A stretch of 8,615 nucleotides of DNA from Lachnospiraceae bacterium (lineage in GTDB: Bacteria; Bacillota; Clostridia; Lachnospirales; Lachnospiraceae), in NCBI GenBank assembly GCA_017964745.1, contig JAGCRJ010000274.1, positions 1 through 8,615 on the forward strand. Reading direction: 5' to 3'. Made by a program: the position numbers and the translations under genes. Under the pieces are notes generated by a model. The model saw nothing but the letters and a program-made list of their open reading frames with translations. It was not told where the DNA came from and did no database searches. Position 1 is the first letter of the stretch. The number at the start of each line of letters is the position of its first letter. Of this stretch, positions 1 through 6,091 are shown in pieces.

Positions 1-240
1 GCATTCGGGGAACAGTCTTCCCGCGATCATTATCGCCCTGTCGGAGATCTCGAAAGCCTTGTCCCACTCGCCCGTCTCACGGTAATGTCCTATCAGCTCA
101 TTGAGTATCTGAAGAAGCAGCGCATCCTCACCCTCGTCCGCAGCCACGGCCGCAACCTCGAGCATGAGTCTTTCGGCTTCGGGCGCTCTTCCTTCTTCAT
201 AGAGTTTGTCTATCGCCTGACGTAATGTTTCTATGTCCAT
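1..240 (-). CDS. Tetratricopeptide-like protein, 5' part only
   Basis: The first 80 codons of a gene that runs off the left edge are visible, starting with ATG at 240-238. The start is preceded by AAGGTGA, with five bases between AGGTG and the ATG, a good ribosome binding site. The peptide begins MDIETLRQAIDKLYEEGRAPEAE and continues as alternating amphipathic helices, with segments such as LLLQILNELIGHYRETGEWDKAFEISDRAI. The small-residue and aromatic spacing (Y-x-E-x-G-x-x-x-x-A, then H-Y-x-x-T-G-x-x-x-x-A) is what tetratricopeptide repeats show, so this is probably a cytosolic helical-repeat scaffold that binds protein or peptide partners. No signal peptide or membrane segment is seen. It lies 66 bases downstream of the HDOD gene, beyond a terminator hairpin. 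The specific function is unknown; the TPR assignment is by pattern only. Confidence 0.75.
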   Translation of the reverse strand, partial: MDIETLRQAIDKLYEEGRAPEAERLMLEVAAVAADEGEDALLLQILNELIGHYRETGEWDKAFEISDRAIMIAGRLFPEC

Positions 241-261
241 TATTTCACCTTCGTAATATAT

Positions 262-290
262 AAAAAGCCGCACCTCATCAAGGCGCGGCC
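262..290 (-). terminator. Intrinsic terminator after the EAL-HDOD gene
   Basis: Read on the minus strand, GCCGCGCCT (289-281), loop TGATG, and AGGTGCGGC (275-267) form a 9-bp stem with one G-U pair, followed directly by TTTTT (266-262). It begins 17 bases after the stop codon of the EAL-HDOD gene. The opposite strand has no good T tract, so it acts on leftward transcription. A TG-A-TATAAC (302-295) extended -10-like sequence just upstream could start a short leader for the next gene; that part is weak. Confidence 0.85.
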
Positions 291-306
291 TTTGGTTATA
301 TCATGA

Positions 307-1539
307 TCAACTGTCCTTGCCGTAGAACAGATCCCTGAACCACCTGAGTGAATCGGTGTATGCATCGTATACCGCGGAATCCTCCGCATTCTTCAGGATG
401 AGCTGTCTGGATACCTCTGACCAGTTGGCATTTTCATATGCATTTATGAAATCGAGAACGGGAGCATATTTGCCGGTTCCGTCAAGAAGTGCTCCGGAGA
501 TATCCTTGGAGACCTTGACCAGATCGAGTGCATCCTTCATGGGCTTGTCGAGCATCGCATCGAGTACCGAGAAAAGTCCCATCAGGAAAAGCTCCGATGA
601 GCTTGCAGCAAGTCCGAATACCGGAGCAAGCAGCTCGGCAAATCTTGCCCTGATGAGCGAGATCCTTGTAATCTCACCGGGCTTGTCGGCACAGAGCTCC
701 TTGGTGACTGCCGTGTTGATCCAGCGCTTTAACTCTTTCTGACCGAGCATTGCCGCCGCATGCCCTACGGTCGAGATACCGGAATTGACGGTCATACGGT
801 TGACCATCGCAAGAAGCGAGATTACAAGTGCCGTATCGTGCTCAATGACTGACGCCGCCTTATCAAGATCGAAATCGGAATCGTTTACGATATTGAGAAG
901 CTCGATATATGTAGCCTTCATCGGGCTTACATCCTTATCGTCGGCTATAACGGGAAGCTTGAAGAACTTTCCTTCGTAAAGGTTATATCCGCCGCCTGCG
1001 GTGAGCGCGTCGTAATCCTCCTGGGTGTTGACGTTGACCGCAACGAGCGAAACATTGGGATAAACCTTCTCAAAATAGATCTTTGCCTTGGATATATCGA
1101 TCTTCTTGTGATCGAGGAATACATAATCGACAAGGTTAAGGACGGGCTTATATTCTTCAAACTGCTTTACCGCAAGCTTTCTGATCGCGAGCCTGTAGCC
1201 CGATGCCTTAAGCTCCTTAAGTCTGTTTACATACAGCTCCTCGGGAACGACATTGTAATCAAAAAGAAGAACGAGCTTGTCGTGGGGCTCATTAAACTGT
1301 TCATCTATATCGGAAAAGAGGGATACATTCGAGACTTCGACGAAGACAGCCTTGTCATCCGTAAGGGTACGCATTCCCATGCTTTCGACAAGTTCTATTC
1401 CAAGTACGGTTCCCGCTCCGTCAAGACTTCCGGTGCCGAGCATACTGGGATTGAGCCAGGAATTATACTTCTGAGCAAATACGGAATATGCTTTTACCTG
1501 TGTTCCACCGTCAAAAAGCGGTATCAGAGTTCCTAACAT
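307..1539 (-). CDS. Degenerate EAL plus HDOD signalling protein (YuxH/CdgJ type)
   Basis: A 410-residue cytosolic protein with the layout of YuxH/CdgJ-type regulators: an N-terminal EAL-like domain (about 1-200) and a C-terminal HDOD domain (about 205-395). The start LIPLFDGGTQVKAYSVFAQ matches the family opening (Q-P-I-F-D ... A-Y-E-L-L-x-R), but the EAL glutamate position is Ser19. Later catalytic motifs are also gone: LLFDYN stands in the E-x-T-E region, and VDYVFLDHKKID where an active enzyme has the DxLKID motif. It therefore very likely cannot hydrolyse c-di-GMP, but may bind it or a protein. The HDOD part is helical, with IVNDSDFDLDKAASVIEHDTALVISLLAMVN and AAAMLGQKELKRWI typical of the fold. 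HDOD lacks the HD metal residues and usually works as an output or scaffold module in motility and biofilm control. ATG at 1539 has AAAGGAG at seven bases. It appears monocistronic, with a promoter at 1598-1626 and a terminator at 262-290. Confidence 0.88.
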   Translation of the reverse strand: MLGTLIPLFDGGTQVKAYSVFAQKYNSWLNPSMLGTGSLDGAGTVLGIELVESMGMRTLTDDKAVFVEVSNVSLFSDIDEQFNEPHDKLVLLFDYNVVPEELYVNRLKELKASGYRLAIRKLAVKQFEEYKPVLNLVDYVFLDHKKIDISKAKIYFEKVYPNVSLVAVNVNTQEDYDALTAGGGYNLYEGKFFKLPVIADDKDVSPMKATYIELLNIVNDSDFDLDKAASVIEHDTALVISLLAMVNRMTVNSGISTVGHAAAMLGQKELKRWINTAVTKELCADKPGEITRISLIRARFAELLAPVFGLAASSSELFLMGLFSVLDAMLDKPMKDALDLVKVSKDISGALLDGTGKYAPVLDFINAYENANWSEVSRQLILKNAEDSAVYDAYTDSLRWFRDLFYGKDS

Positions 1540-1597
1540 AGGCTTACTCCTTTAAGATACGATTCACCGTTATGAAGACCATCGCATAACTATAAAT

Positions 1598-1626
1598 ATT
1601 TTACGATAAACAGGGGTAAAAAACAA
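1598..1626 (-). promoter_or_regulatory. Probable sigma-A promoter for the EAL-HDOD gene
   Basis: On the minus strand, TTGTTT (1626-1621), a 17-base spacer and TAAAAT (1603-1598) form a plausible housekeeping promoter, with a -10 matching five of six consensus bases and a weaker -35. It lies in the AT-rich 131-base gap between the SDR stop and the EAL-HDOD start and would give a leader of about 50 bases. I see no intrinsic terminator for the SDR gene in this gap, so readthrough from upstream is also possible. Confidence 0.4.
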
Positions 1627-1670
1627 TATTTAAGCAGTTTTTAGCATAATATGGAGTTAATCGTCAGAGA

Positions 1671-2417
1671 TCAGGTCCAGCCGCCGTCAAGCGTGATTAT
1701 CTGGCCCGTCATATAAGAAGGAGTCTTGAGAAGCTGAACTATGAGAGAGGCAACCTCCTCCGGACTTCCGATACGGTCCGCGGGTATTTCCTTTTTCAGG
1801 GCGTCCATGTCCTCCTCGGAAAAGACGGCGTTCATATCGGTATCTATCACACCGCATGCGATCGCATTTACGGAAATGCCGCTGGGTGCAAGTTCCTTGG
1901 AAAGAGCCCTGGTGAAAGCGTTGAGTCCGCCCTTGGAGGCGGAATAAGCGGTCTCCATGGAAGCTCCGACATTACCCCATACGGAAGAGATATTGAAGAT
2001 CCTTCCGGAATGATTTCTGAGCATGATAGGGATCGCGCATCTGCAGGTATAGAATGCGGAGCTTAAGTTCGTTCCTATAACATCCTCCCAGGCTTCGTCA
2101 GTCATATCCTGAAGGAGTCCGACATAGGATATGCCGGCGTTGTTTACAAGGACATCAAGGTCGGTGATGCCTTCAAAGAGTTCGCGCACGTCAGCGGAAA
2201 CAGACATATCGACACGTTCAGCGCATACACTGACGGAATACTTTTCCTCCAGGTATGAAGCGAATTTCTCAAGCTCGCCTATGGAATTCTTGCAGGTAAG
2301 TATAAGATCATAGCCGTCCGCTGCAAGTGCCTCGGCGATGGCTCTTCCTATTCCTCTCGAAGCTCCTGTGACCAGAGCGTTGGGCTTTTCTGAATCAACC
2401 ACAAATCTTGCGGGCAT
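1671..2417 (-). CDS. Short-chain dehydrogenase/reductase, FabG-like
   Basis: A 248-residue classical SDR, the usual length for this family. All landmarks are present: the nucleotide-binding TGASRGIG at 17-24, NNAG at 92-95, Asn117, Ser145 in NISSVWG, the catalytic Tyr158 and Lys162 in YSASK, and the closing LDGG. The arginine in TGASRGIG is common in NADPH users. The closest named relatives by motif are 3-oxoacyl-ACP reductases (FabG), which reduce the beta-keto group of acyl-ACP, but SDRs with the same motifs act on sugars, steroids and alcohols, so the substrate is not settled. No fatty-acid synthesis genes lie nearby. ATG at 2417 has GGGAGG seven bases upstream, and the CDF gene stops 15 bases before, so this is the last gene of the thiT-CDF-SDR unit. 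A role in thiamine metabolism is not shown. Confidence 0.92.
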   Translation of the reverse strand: MPARFVVDSEKPNALVTGASRGIGRAIAEALAADGYDLILTCKNSIGELEKFASYLEEKYSVSVCAERVDMSVSADVRELFEGITDLDVLVNNAGISYVGLLQDMTDEAWEDVIGTNLSSAFYTCRCAIPIMLRNHSGRIFNISSVWGNVGASMETAYSASKGGLNAFTRALSKELAPSGISVNAIACGVIDTDMNAVFSEEDMDALKKEIPADRIGSPEEVASLIVQLLKTPSYMTGQIITLDGGWT

Positions 2418-2432
2418 GGGTAAACCTCCCTT

Positions 2433-3542
2433 TTACAGATCGGATGCATCGATGTCGAGAACGATGCGTGCGGTGAAATCGGGATACGCTTCGGCGATAT
2501 CTCCGACGATGTGATTATACAAAGCTTCCCTGTCGGCAGCTTCAAAATCTATTATTATGTCGGCAAGGATCAGCTTGTTCTCAAAATCAACCCTGAAGCC
2601 GTGCATCTGGAGAACCTTATCATGTGAAAAAATGATCTCGGAGATCCTGTCCCTCATGGCGGAGCTTTCAGGATGGGTATCGTCCCTCGAATACACACCG
2701 ACAGCTTCTATGATGACGCCGTATTCCGCATATATGGTATGGGTGATCTTTCTGGAAAGAATATCTATCTCATCCGCACTCTTGGAAGAATCGATCTCGA
2801 TATGGACCGAACCCATATATCTTTCCGGACCGTAGTTATGGAGGATCAGGTCGTAAGCTCCGTACACTCCGTCAAACTTACAGATGGCTTCCTTGATCTT
2901 GCCGGTCAGTTCGGAATCGGGTCTTCTTCCGATGATATCGCCGAGTGTTTCGGTGAGCATATCAAGTCCCGCCTTGATGATGAAGAATCCTATCAGGATA
3001 CCGACAAAGCCCTCTATCGAAACATGGGCAAAGATAAATACAAATGCCGCAACGATGGTGGCGGATGACGTGAGCACATCACCGAGTGCGTCCTTGCCGG
3101 AATTGACAAGTGCATCGGAGTCCACCTTTTTTCCGACAGCTGTGACATAAATGCCCAATGCGATCTTCACTCCGACCGCCAGGATCAGGATGATTATCTG
3201 TACGGTATCATATGAGATCTCGCCGGGATTGCCGATCTTCTTTACGGATTCAATTATCGCCGTAACGCCGGCATAGAGAACAAGAACGGAAATAACGGCA
3301 GCGCTGATATACTCAGCCCTGCCGTGTCCAAGCGGATGTTCCTTGTCAGGGCGTTTTACGGCAACCTTTGCTCCGATGATCGTGATGACGGAACTCATCA
3401 CATCGGTAAGGTTATTGACCGCATCGGTCACGATAGCTATCGAACCGCTCGCAAATCCAATCACCGCTTTAAGGATCGAAAGGATCACATTTGCGATGAT
3501 GCCTATGAAACTTGTCCTGACAATTGTTTTTTCTCTGTTCAT
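2433..3542 (-). CDS. CDF cation efflux protein with two C-terminal domains
   Basis: A 369-residue cation diffusion facilitator, an inner-membrane metal/proton antiporter that exports divalent cations. Six membrane helices fill about 10-200. Family signatures include GSIAIVTDAVNNLTD (helix 2), the HPLGHGRAEYIS loop (69-80) and NSGKDALGDVLTS (helix 5). In YiiP/FieF the transport site is DxxxD plus HxxxD; here the aligned positions are Asp40/Asn44 and Asn147/Asp151. The helix-5 His, which favours zinc, is missing, so manganese or iron is a better guess than zinc. The cytosolic ferredoxin-like dimer domain (about 210-287) is followed by a second segment of similar shape (about 296-367), making the protein longer than the roughly 300 residues of single-domain CDFs. 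ATG at 3542 has no clear Shine-Dalgarno (only TGAGAT) and lies 13 bases after thiT, suggesting translational coupling. Family certain, metal uncertain. Confidence 0.93.
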   Translation of the reverse strand: MNREKTIVRTSFIGIIANVILSILKAVIGFASGSIAIVTDAVNNLTDVMSSVITIIGAKVAVKRPDKEHPLGHGRAEYISAAVISVLVLYAGVTAIIESVKKIGNPGEISYDTVQIIILILAVGVKIALGIYVTAVGKKVDSDALVNSGKDALGDVLTSSATIVAAFVFIFAHVSIEGFVGILIGFFIIKAGLDMLTETLGDIIGRRPDSELTGKIKEAICKFDGVYGAYDLILHNYGPERYMGSVHIEIDSSKSADEIDILSRKITHTIYAEYGVIIEAVGVYSRDDTHPESSAMRDRISEIIFSHDKVLQMHGFRVDFENKLILADIIIDFEAADREALYNHIVGDIAEAYPDFTARIVLDIDASDL

Positions 3543-3555
3543 ATCTCAGATGATT

Positions 3556-4230
3556 TTACATCTGATCTGCCATGTTCCTTACTCTCTCGATAGCCTTCCT
3601 TACGGGAGGGAGAATGATCACGATAACAGTGAGGATCATCTCAGGGATCAGATAAGCATAGTTGTAAAGTATGGGATATACCGCAGGTGCGAAGAAATCC
3701 TCAGGCATGTAATCCATCCAGAAGAGATATCCGCCGAGTGCATGGAACGCACCCCTGCATATTACAGCAATGATATAACCGATGATAAGTCCGTTCTTCT
3801 TTCCCTTGAAGAATCCGCTTACACCGAGTGCGGTGAACGCAAGGAAGTAGTCACACATTACCTGAAGAGGGGAAAGCATATAAGAGCCGCCGCCTCCCTG
3901 GATGAACTGAAGGATGCTGTAAACAAATGCCGCAGCAAAGCCTACGCCGGGGCCGTACAGATATCCTACAAACGCAACGAAAAACATTGAAAGAAGTGTG
4001 ACCGATCCTCCCCAGGGAAGATGATAGAGCTTTACGAAAGAAAGAACAAACGCAAGTGCTATCGATACACCCGCAAATGTGACGGTCTTAACGGAGAACT
4101 TACTCTTTGCGTCCTTCTTCCTGCCTCTGAAGACTCCGATGAGCACCAGAGCGATGAGCAGGGCTGCGACAAGCACGACATATCCGCCTGCCCCCATTAC
4201 ATAGTAACCGTCTTCTGCATTCCAAAACAT
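3556..4230 (-). CDS. thiT: Thiamine ECF transporter substrate-binding subunit ThiT
   Basis: The S component of an energy-coupling-factor transporter, which captures thiamine in the membrane and works with a shared EcfA-EcfA'-EcfT module not present here. From about 45 on the protein reads as ThiT: LPWGGSVTLLSM, GYLYGPGVGFAAAFVYSILQFI, QVMCDYFLAF. Aligned from memory with Lactococcus ThiT, thiamine contacts appear kept: Trp73 (W34), His163 (H125), Trp171 (W133), Tyr185 (Y146) and Asn190 (N151); Glu84 is Asp127, as in the Bacillus protein. The His-Trp and Tyr-Asn spacings match exactly. Unusual is an N-terminal extension of about 45 residues with an extra hydrophobic helix (about 16-35) and a basic RGRKKDAKSK linker. 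ATG at 4230 has AAGGAGG at seven bases, embedded in the TPP riboswitch. First gene of a probable three-gene operon. Confidence 0.94.
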   Translation of the reverse strand: MFWNAEDGYYVMGAGGYVVLVAALLIALVLIGVFRGRKKDAKSKFSVKTVTFAGVSIALAFVLSFVKLYHLPWGGSVTLLSMFFVAFVGYLYGPGVGFAAAFVYSILQFIQGGGGSYMLSPLQVMCDYFLAFTALGVSGFFKGKKNGLIIGYIIAVICRGAFHALGGYLFWMDYMPEDFFAPAVYPILYNYAYLIPEMILTVIVIILPPVRKAIERVRNMADQM

Positions 4231-4237
4231 AACATTT

Positions 4238-4345
4238 CCTCCTTACGCCGGCATTACCCGGATCAAGTTGCAGGAGCCGTATGGCTCCATTGGGTTTCGG
4301 GACTTTTCCCGATCTCAGCTAAGTTAAGCACCCCAAGTATTTGAT
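4238..4345 (-). ncRNA. TPP riboswitch (THI element) controlling thiT
   Basis: The minus strand carries the conserved thiamine pyrophosphate aptamer: GGGGTGCTT (4334-4326), CTGAGA (4318-4313), and TTGATCCGGGTAATGCC followed by GGCGTAAGGA (ending at 4240). The usual CUGG/CCAG stem around the GGATAATGCC core is here CCGG/CCGG, which keeps pairing. Two further hairpins fill the variable arm: TCGGGA-AAAG-TCCCGA (4312-4297) and GGAGCC-ATAC-GGCTCC (4288-4273). The thiT ribosome binding site AAGGAGG (4244-4238) overlaps the last conserved bases of the aptamer, and no T tract follows. Bound TPP should therefore hide the ribosome binding site, that is, control translation rather than termination. Identity is certain from the consensus; the mode is inferred. 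Confidence 0.96.
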
Positions 4346-4380
4346 TGTGCGCCGGAAGGGTTTCCCGGTCCGACCCGAAC

Positions 4381-4409
4381 ATAATAACACTTTTATCCGC
4401 AAAAAAACA
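4381..4409 (-). promoter_or_regulatory. Possible promoter of the thiT operon
   Basis: TATTAT (4386-4381) matches a -10 box in five of six positions and would start transcription near 4374, giving a leader that contains the whole riboswitch. The -35 at 17 bases (TGTTTT, 4409-4404) is poor and lies in a run of seven T. Some promoter is expected here, since the riboswitch needs its own leader, but this exact one is weak. The T run is not preceded by a compact hairpin, so I do not call it a terminator for rsuA. Confidence 0.3.
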
Positions 4410-4414
4410 GTAAA

Positions 4415-5119
4415 TTATTGACCACTTTTGGCTTTAATAAGTGCAAGTTCTGCTATGGTAAGTTTCCTGTATTCCCCTTCCTTGAGCGACGGGTCGAGGG
4501 CAAGCTCTCCCATCTTCAGTCTCTTGAGATATGTCACCCTGTTATCAACGGCTTCGAGCATTCTCTTTACCTGATGAAAACGGCCCTCGGTGATCGTAAG
4601 ATGCAGACCGTCATCCTTCATCTCCGCCTTGGCGGGAAGCGTCAGCTTATCATCTCCGATGTCAACGCCTGCTTCCAGCTTCTTCATATCATCAGCCGAT
4701 ACGGGTTTTTCGGTAATGACCAGGTATTCCTTTCCGACATGCTTCTTCGGTGAGATCAGGTCATGGAGAAGTTCTCCGTCGTCCGTAAGAAGGAGCAGGC
4801 CTTCCGTATCCTTGTCGAGTCTTCCCACCGGTGAAAGATTCTTCACGCCTTCATCCGAAAGGAGCTCTGTAACCGTTACCGATGAGCCTTCCTTTGTGGA
4901 CGATACGGTTCCCGCGGGCTTGTTGAGCATGTAGTAGTGGAACTTCTCATATTCGATCGTGCGTCCGTCAAAGGAGATCTCGTCCTTCGCCGGATCTATA
5001 TGCATTCCCGGATCGTTTGCGGGTTCACCGTTTGCAAGAACCCTTCCGGCTTTTATGAATGCCTTGATCTCTTTTCTCGTCCCTATTGAATTGTCGGCAA
5101 GAAACTTATCTATTCTCAT
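4415..5119 (-). CDS. rsuA: RsuA-family ribosomal RNA pseudouridine synthase
   Basis: A 234-residue cytosolic enzyme that isomerises a uridine in rRNA to pseudouridine; the family type enzyme RsuA modifies U516 of 16S rRNA. The N-terminal S4 RNA-binding domain spans about 1-48 (MRIDKFLADNSIGTRKEIKAF). The catalytic domain follows, with LNKPAG at 65-70, the active-site motif GRLDKDTEGLLLLTDDG at 99-115 where Asp102 is the catalytic aspartate, and EGRFHQVKRM at 178-187. Length and layout fit single-domain RsuA rather than RluB/E/F subtypes with long tails, though target specificity cannot be read with certainty. ATG at 5119 has no convincing Shine-Dalgarno (only CTGAG at three bases). The REP-like palindrome ends 11 bases upstream and separates it from nnrD, with which it may once have been more tightly joined. 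Confidence 0.9.
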   Translation of the reverse strand: MRIDKFLADNSIGTRKEIKAFIKAGRVLANGEPANDPGMHIDPAKDEISFDGRTIEYEKFHYYMLNKPAGTVSSTKEGSSVTVTELLSDEGVKNLSPVGRLDKDTEGLLLLTDDGELLHDLISPKKHVGKEYLVITEKPVSADDMKKLEAGVDIGDDKLTLPAKAEMKDDGLHLTITEGRFHQVKRMLEAVDNRVTYLKRLKMGELALDPSLKEGEYRKLTIAELALIKAKSGQ

Positions 5120-5130
5120 ATGCTCAGATC

Positions 5131-5203
5131 AGGTGAAACAGGGGGACGGTTCCGGTGTTTCGAAGAACTTCCGAAACACCGGAACCGTCCCCCTATTACA
5201 CCT
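5131..5203. repeat. REP-like palindrome (possible RAYT substrate)
   Basis: Perfect 22-bp inverted repeats, 5141-5162 and 5172-5193, surround a 9-base centre; each arm starts GGGGGACGGTTCC and continues GGTGTTTCG. Pairing resumes further out with one extra A-T and then AGGTG (5131-5135) against CACCT (5199-5203). The GGGGACGGTTC...TGTTTC core is the style of dispersed REP palindromes linked to REP-associated tyrosine transposases (Y1/IS200-like), recalled from other genomes and not checked here. It fills almost the entire 88-base gap between nnrD and rsuA and encodes nothing. Without a following T run it is not a standard terminator, but a hairpin this stable could slow transcription or protect the upstream message. 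Confidence 0.8.
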
Positions 5204-5207
5204 CTGT

Positions 5208-6071
5208 TTAAAATATGTACTCCGCGATATCTCCGGCCATGAGTGCATGCTCGCACTTTGCCTCCGCCGCCCTGTCACCCGCAAGAGCATGGATCCTTAC
5301 TCCGCGTGAAGCCGCTGCATGCGCATCAAGGCCCTGCGCAAGTAGTCCCGTGATGATCCCCGCAAGGACATCCCCGCTTCCGGCGGTTGCCATTCCGGAA
5401 TTGCCACAGTCATCATTGCAGACAATGTCCTCCCCGGGTGTGATCGTATAAGTCACATCACCCTTTGCGACAACGGTGCATCCGAAGTATTCGGATACCG
5501 CCATGCCGAGCGACAGTCTGTCTCCGTCAGTCGGTGCATCCGGAACTATCTTAAGCAGTCTGTGAAGCTCGCCTTCATGGGGCGTAAGTATTATCTGTCT
5601 TCCCTCCGCGGTCATTCGTCTTAAGTCATCCGAAAGATACCTGCCCGCATCCGAGGAGATGATCGTCAGTGCATCTGCATCGAGTACGAGGGGCTTTGAT
5701 CCGCTCCCGTTCATCAGGGCATCAAGCTGTGAGATTGCTTCGGCATCCGTTCCTATCCCGGGACCGGCAAGATACACATCGCTCCATTTACCCAGTATAT
5801 GCATCCTTCCGGCAAAGGAACCCGTATCGTAAAGAGCCTCGGGAAGGGCAGTCTGGATAATGATGCGGTTACATTCGGGTGACGATATCCTGACCATTCC
5901 CGCGCCGGTCCTGTATGCGGCACGTCCCGCAAGGATCGCACAGCCCGCACTTCCGAAGCTTCCGGAATAGATGAATGCTTTTCCGAAATTTCCCTTGTGA
6001 CCCGAAGGATTTCTTTCCGGAAGGCACTCACGTATGGATTGTGACAGACGTATCATTTTTCTTTCTTTCAT
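5208..6071 (-). CDS. nnrD: ADP-dependent NAD(P)H-hydrate dehydratase
   Basis: A 287-residue ribokinase-fold enzyme that repairs hydrated NADH and NADPH in the cytosol using ADP. Motifs in order: HKGNFGKAFIYSGSFGSAG (25-43), GAGMVRI (56-62), GPGIG (103-107), LDADAL (130-135), LTPHEGEL (162-169), KGDVT (203-207) and GNSGMATAGSGDVLAGIITG (223-242), where Asp234 in GSGD is the expected catalytic residue. The size equals the dehydratase alone; the NnrE epimerase domain often fused in front is absent and must be encoded elsewhere if present. ATG at 6071 is preceded by a weak GGAAA; Met6 (6056) is a possible alternative start. The upstream membrane-protein gene ends 20 bases before, so the two are probably cotranscribed, without an evident functional link. 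Confidence 0.92.
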   Translation of the reverse strand: MKERKMIRLSQSIRECLPERNPSGHKGNFGKAFIYSGSFGSAGCAILAGRAAYRTGAGMVRISSPECNRIIIQTALPEALYDTGSFAGRMHILGKWSDVYLAGPGIGTDAEAISQLDALMNGSGSKPLVLDADALTIISSDAGRYLSDDLRRMTAEGRQIILTPHEGELHRLLKIVPDAPTDGDRLSLGMAVSEYFGCTVVAKGDVTYTITPGEDIVCNDDCGNSGMATAGSGDVLAGIITGLLAQGLDAHAAASRGVRIHALAGDRAAEAKCEHALMAGDIAEYIF

Positions 6072-6091
6072 TAGAGGTTTCCAAAATCCTT

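Noticed and set aside
1108..1536. Plus-strand open frame of 142 codons opposite the EAL-HDOD gene
   Set aside because: It is antisense to a well-supported gene with a ribosome binding site, promoter and terminator; no ribosome binding site or family match is visible for it.
3343..3990. Plus-strand open frame of 215 codons
   Set aside because: It runs antisense across the junction of the CDF and thiT genes, both certain by motif, and has no recognisable domain.
4401..4443. Possible terminator after rsuA (CACTT...AAGTG hairpin and seven T)
   Set aside because: The stem is only five pairs and the T run lies about 15 bases after it, so it does not meet the usual form.
5141..5193. Palindrome as the nnrD terminator
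   Set aside because: No T run follows the stem on the minus strand (TGTTTCACC), so the repeat-element reading is preferred.
5753..6031. Minus-strand frame of 92 codons inside nnrD
   Set aside because: Overlaps the conserved NnrD core in another frame; no frameshift is needed because nnrD is intact.
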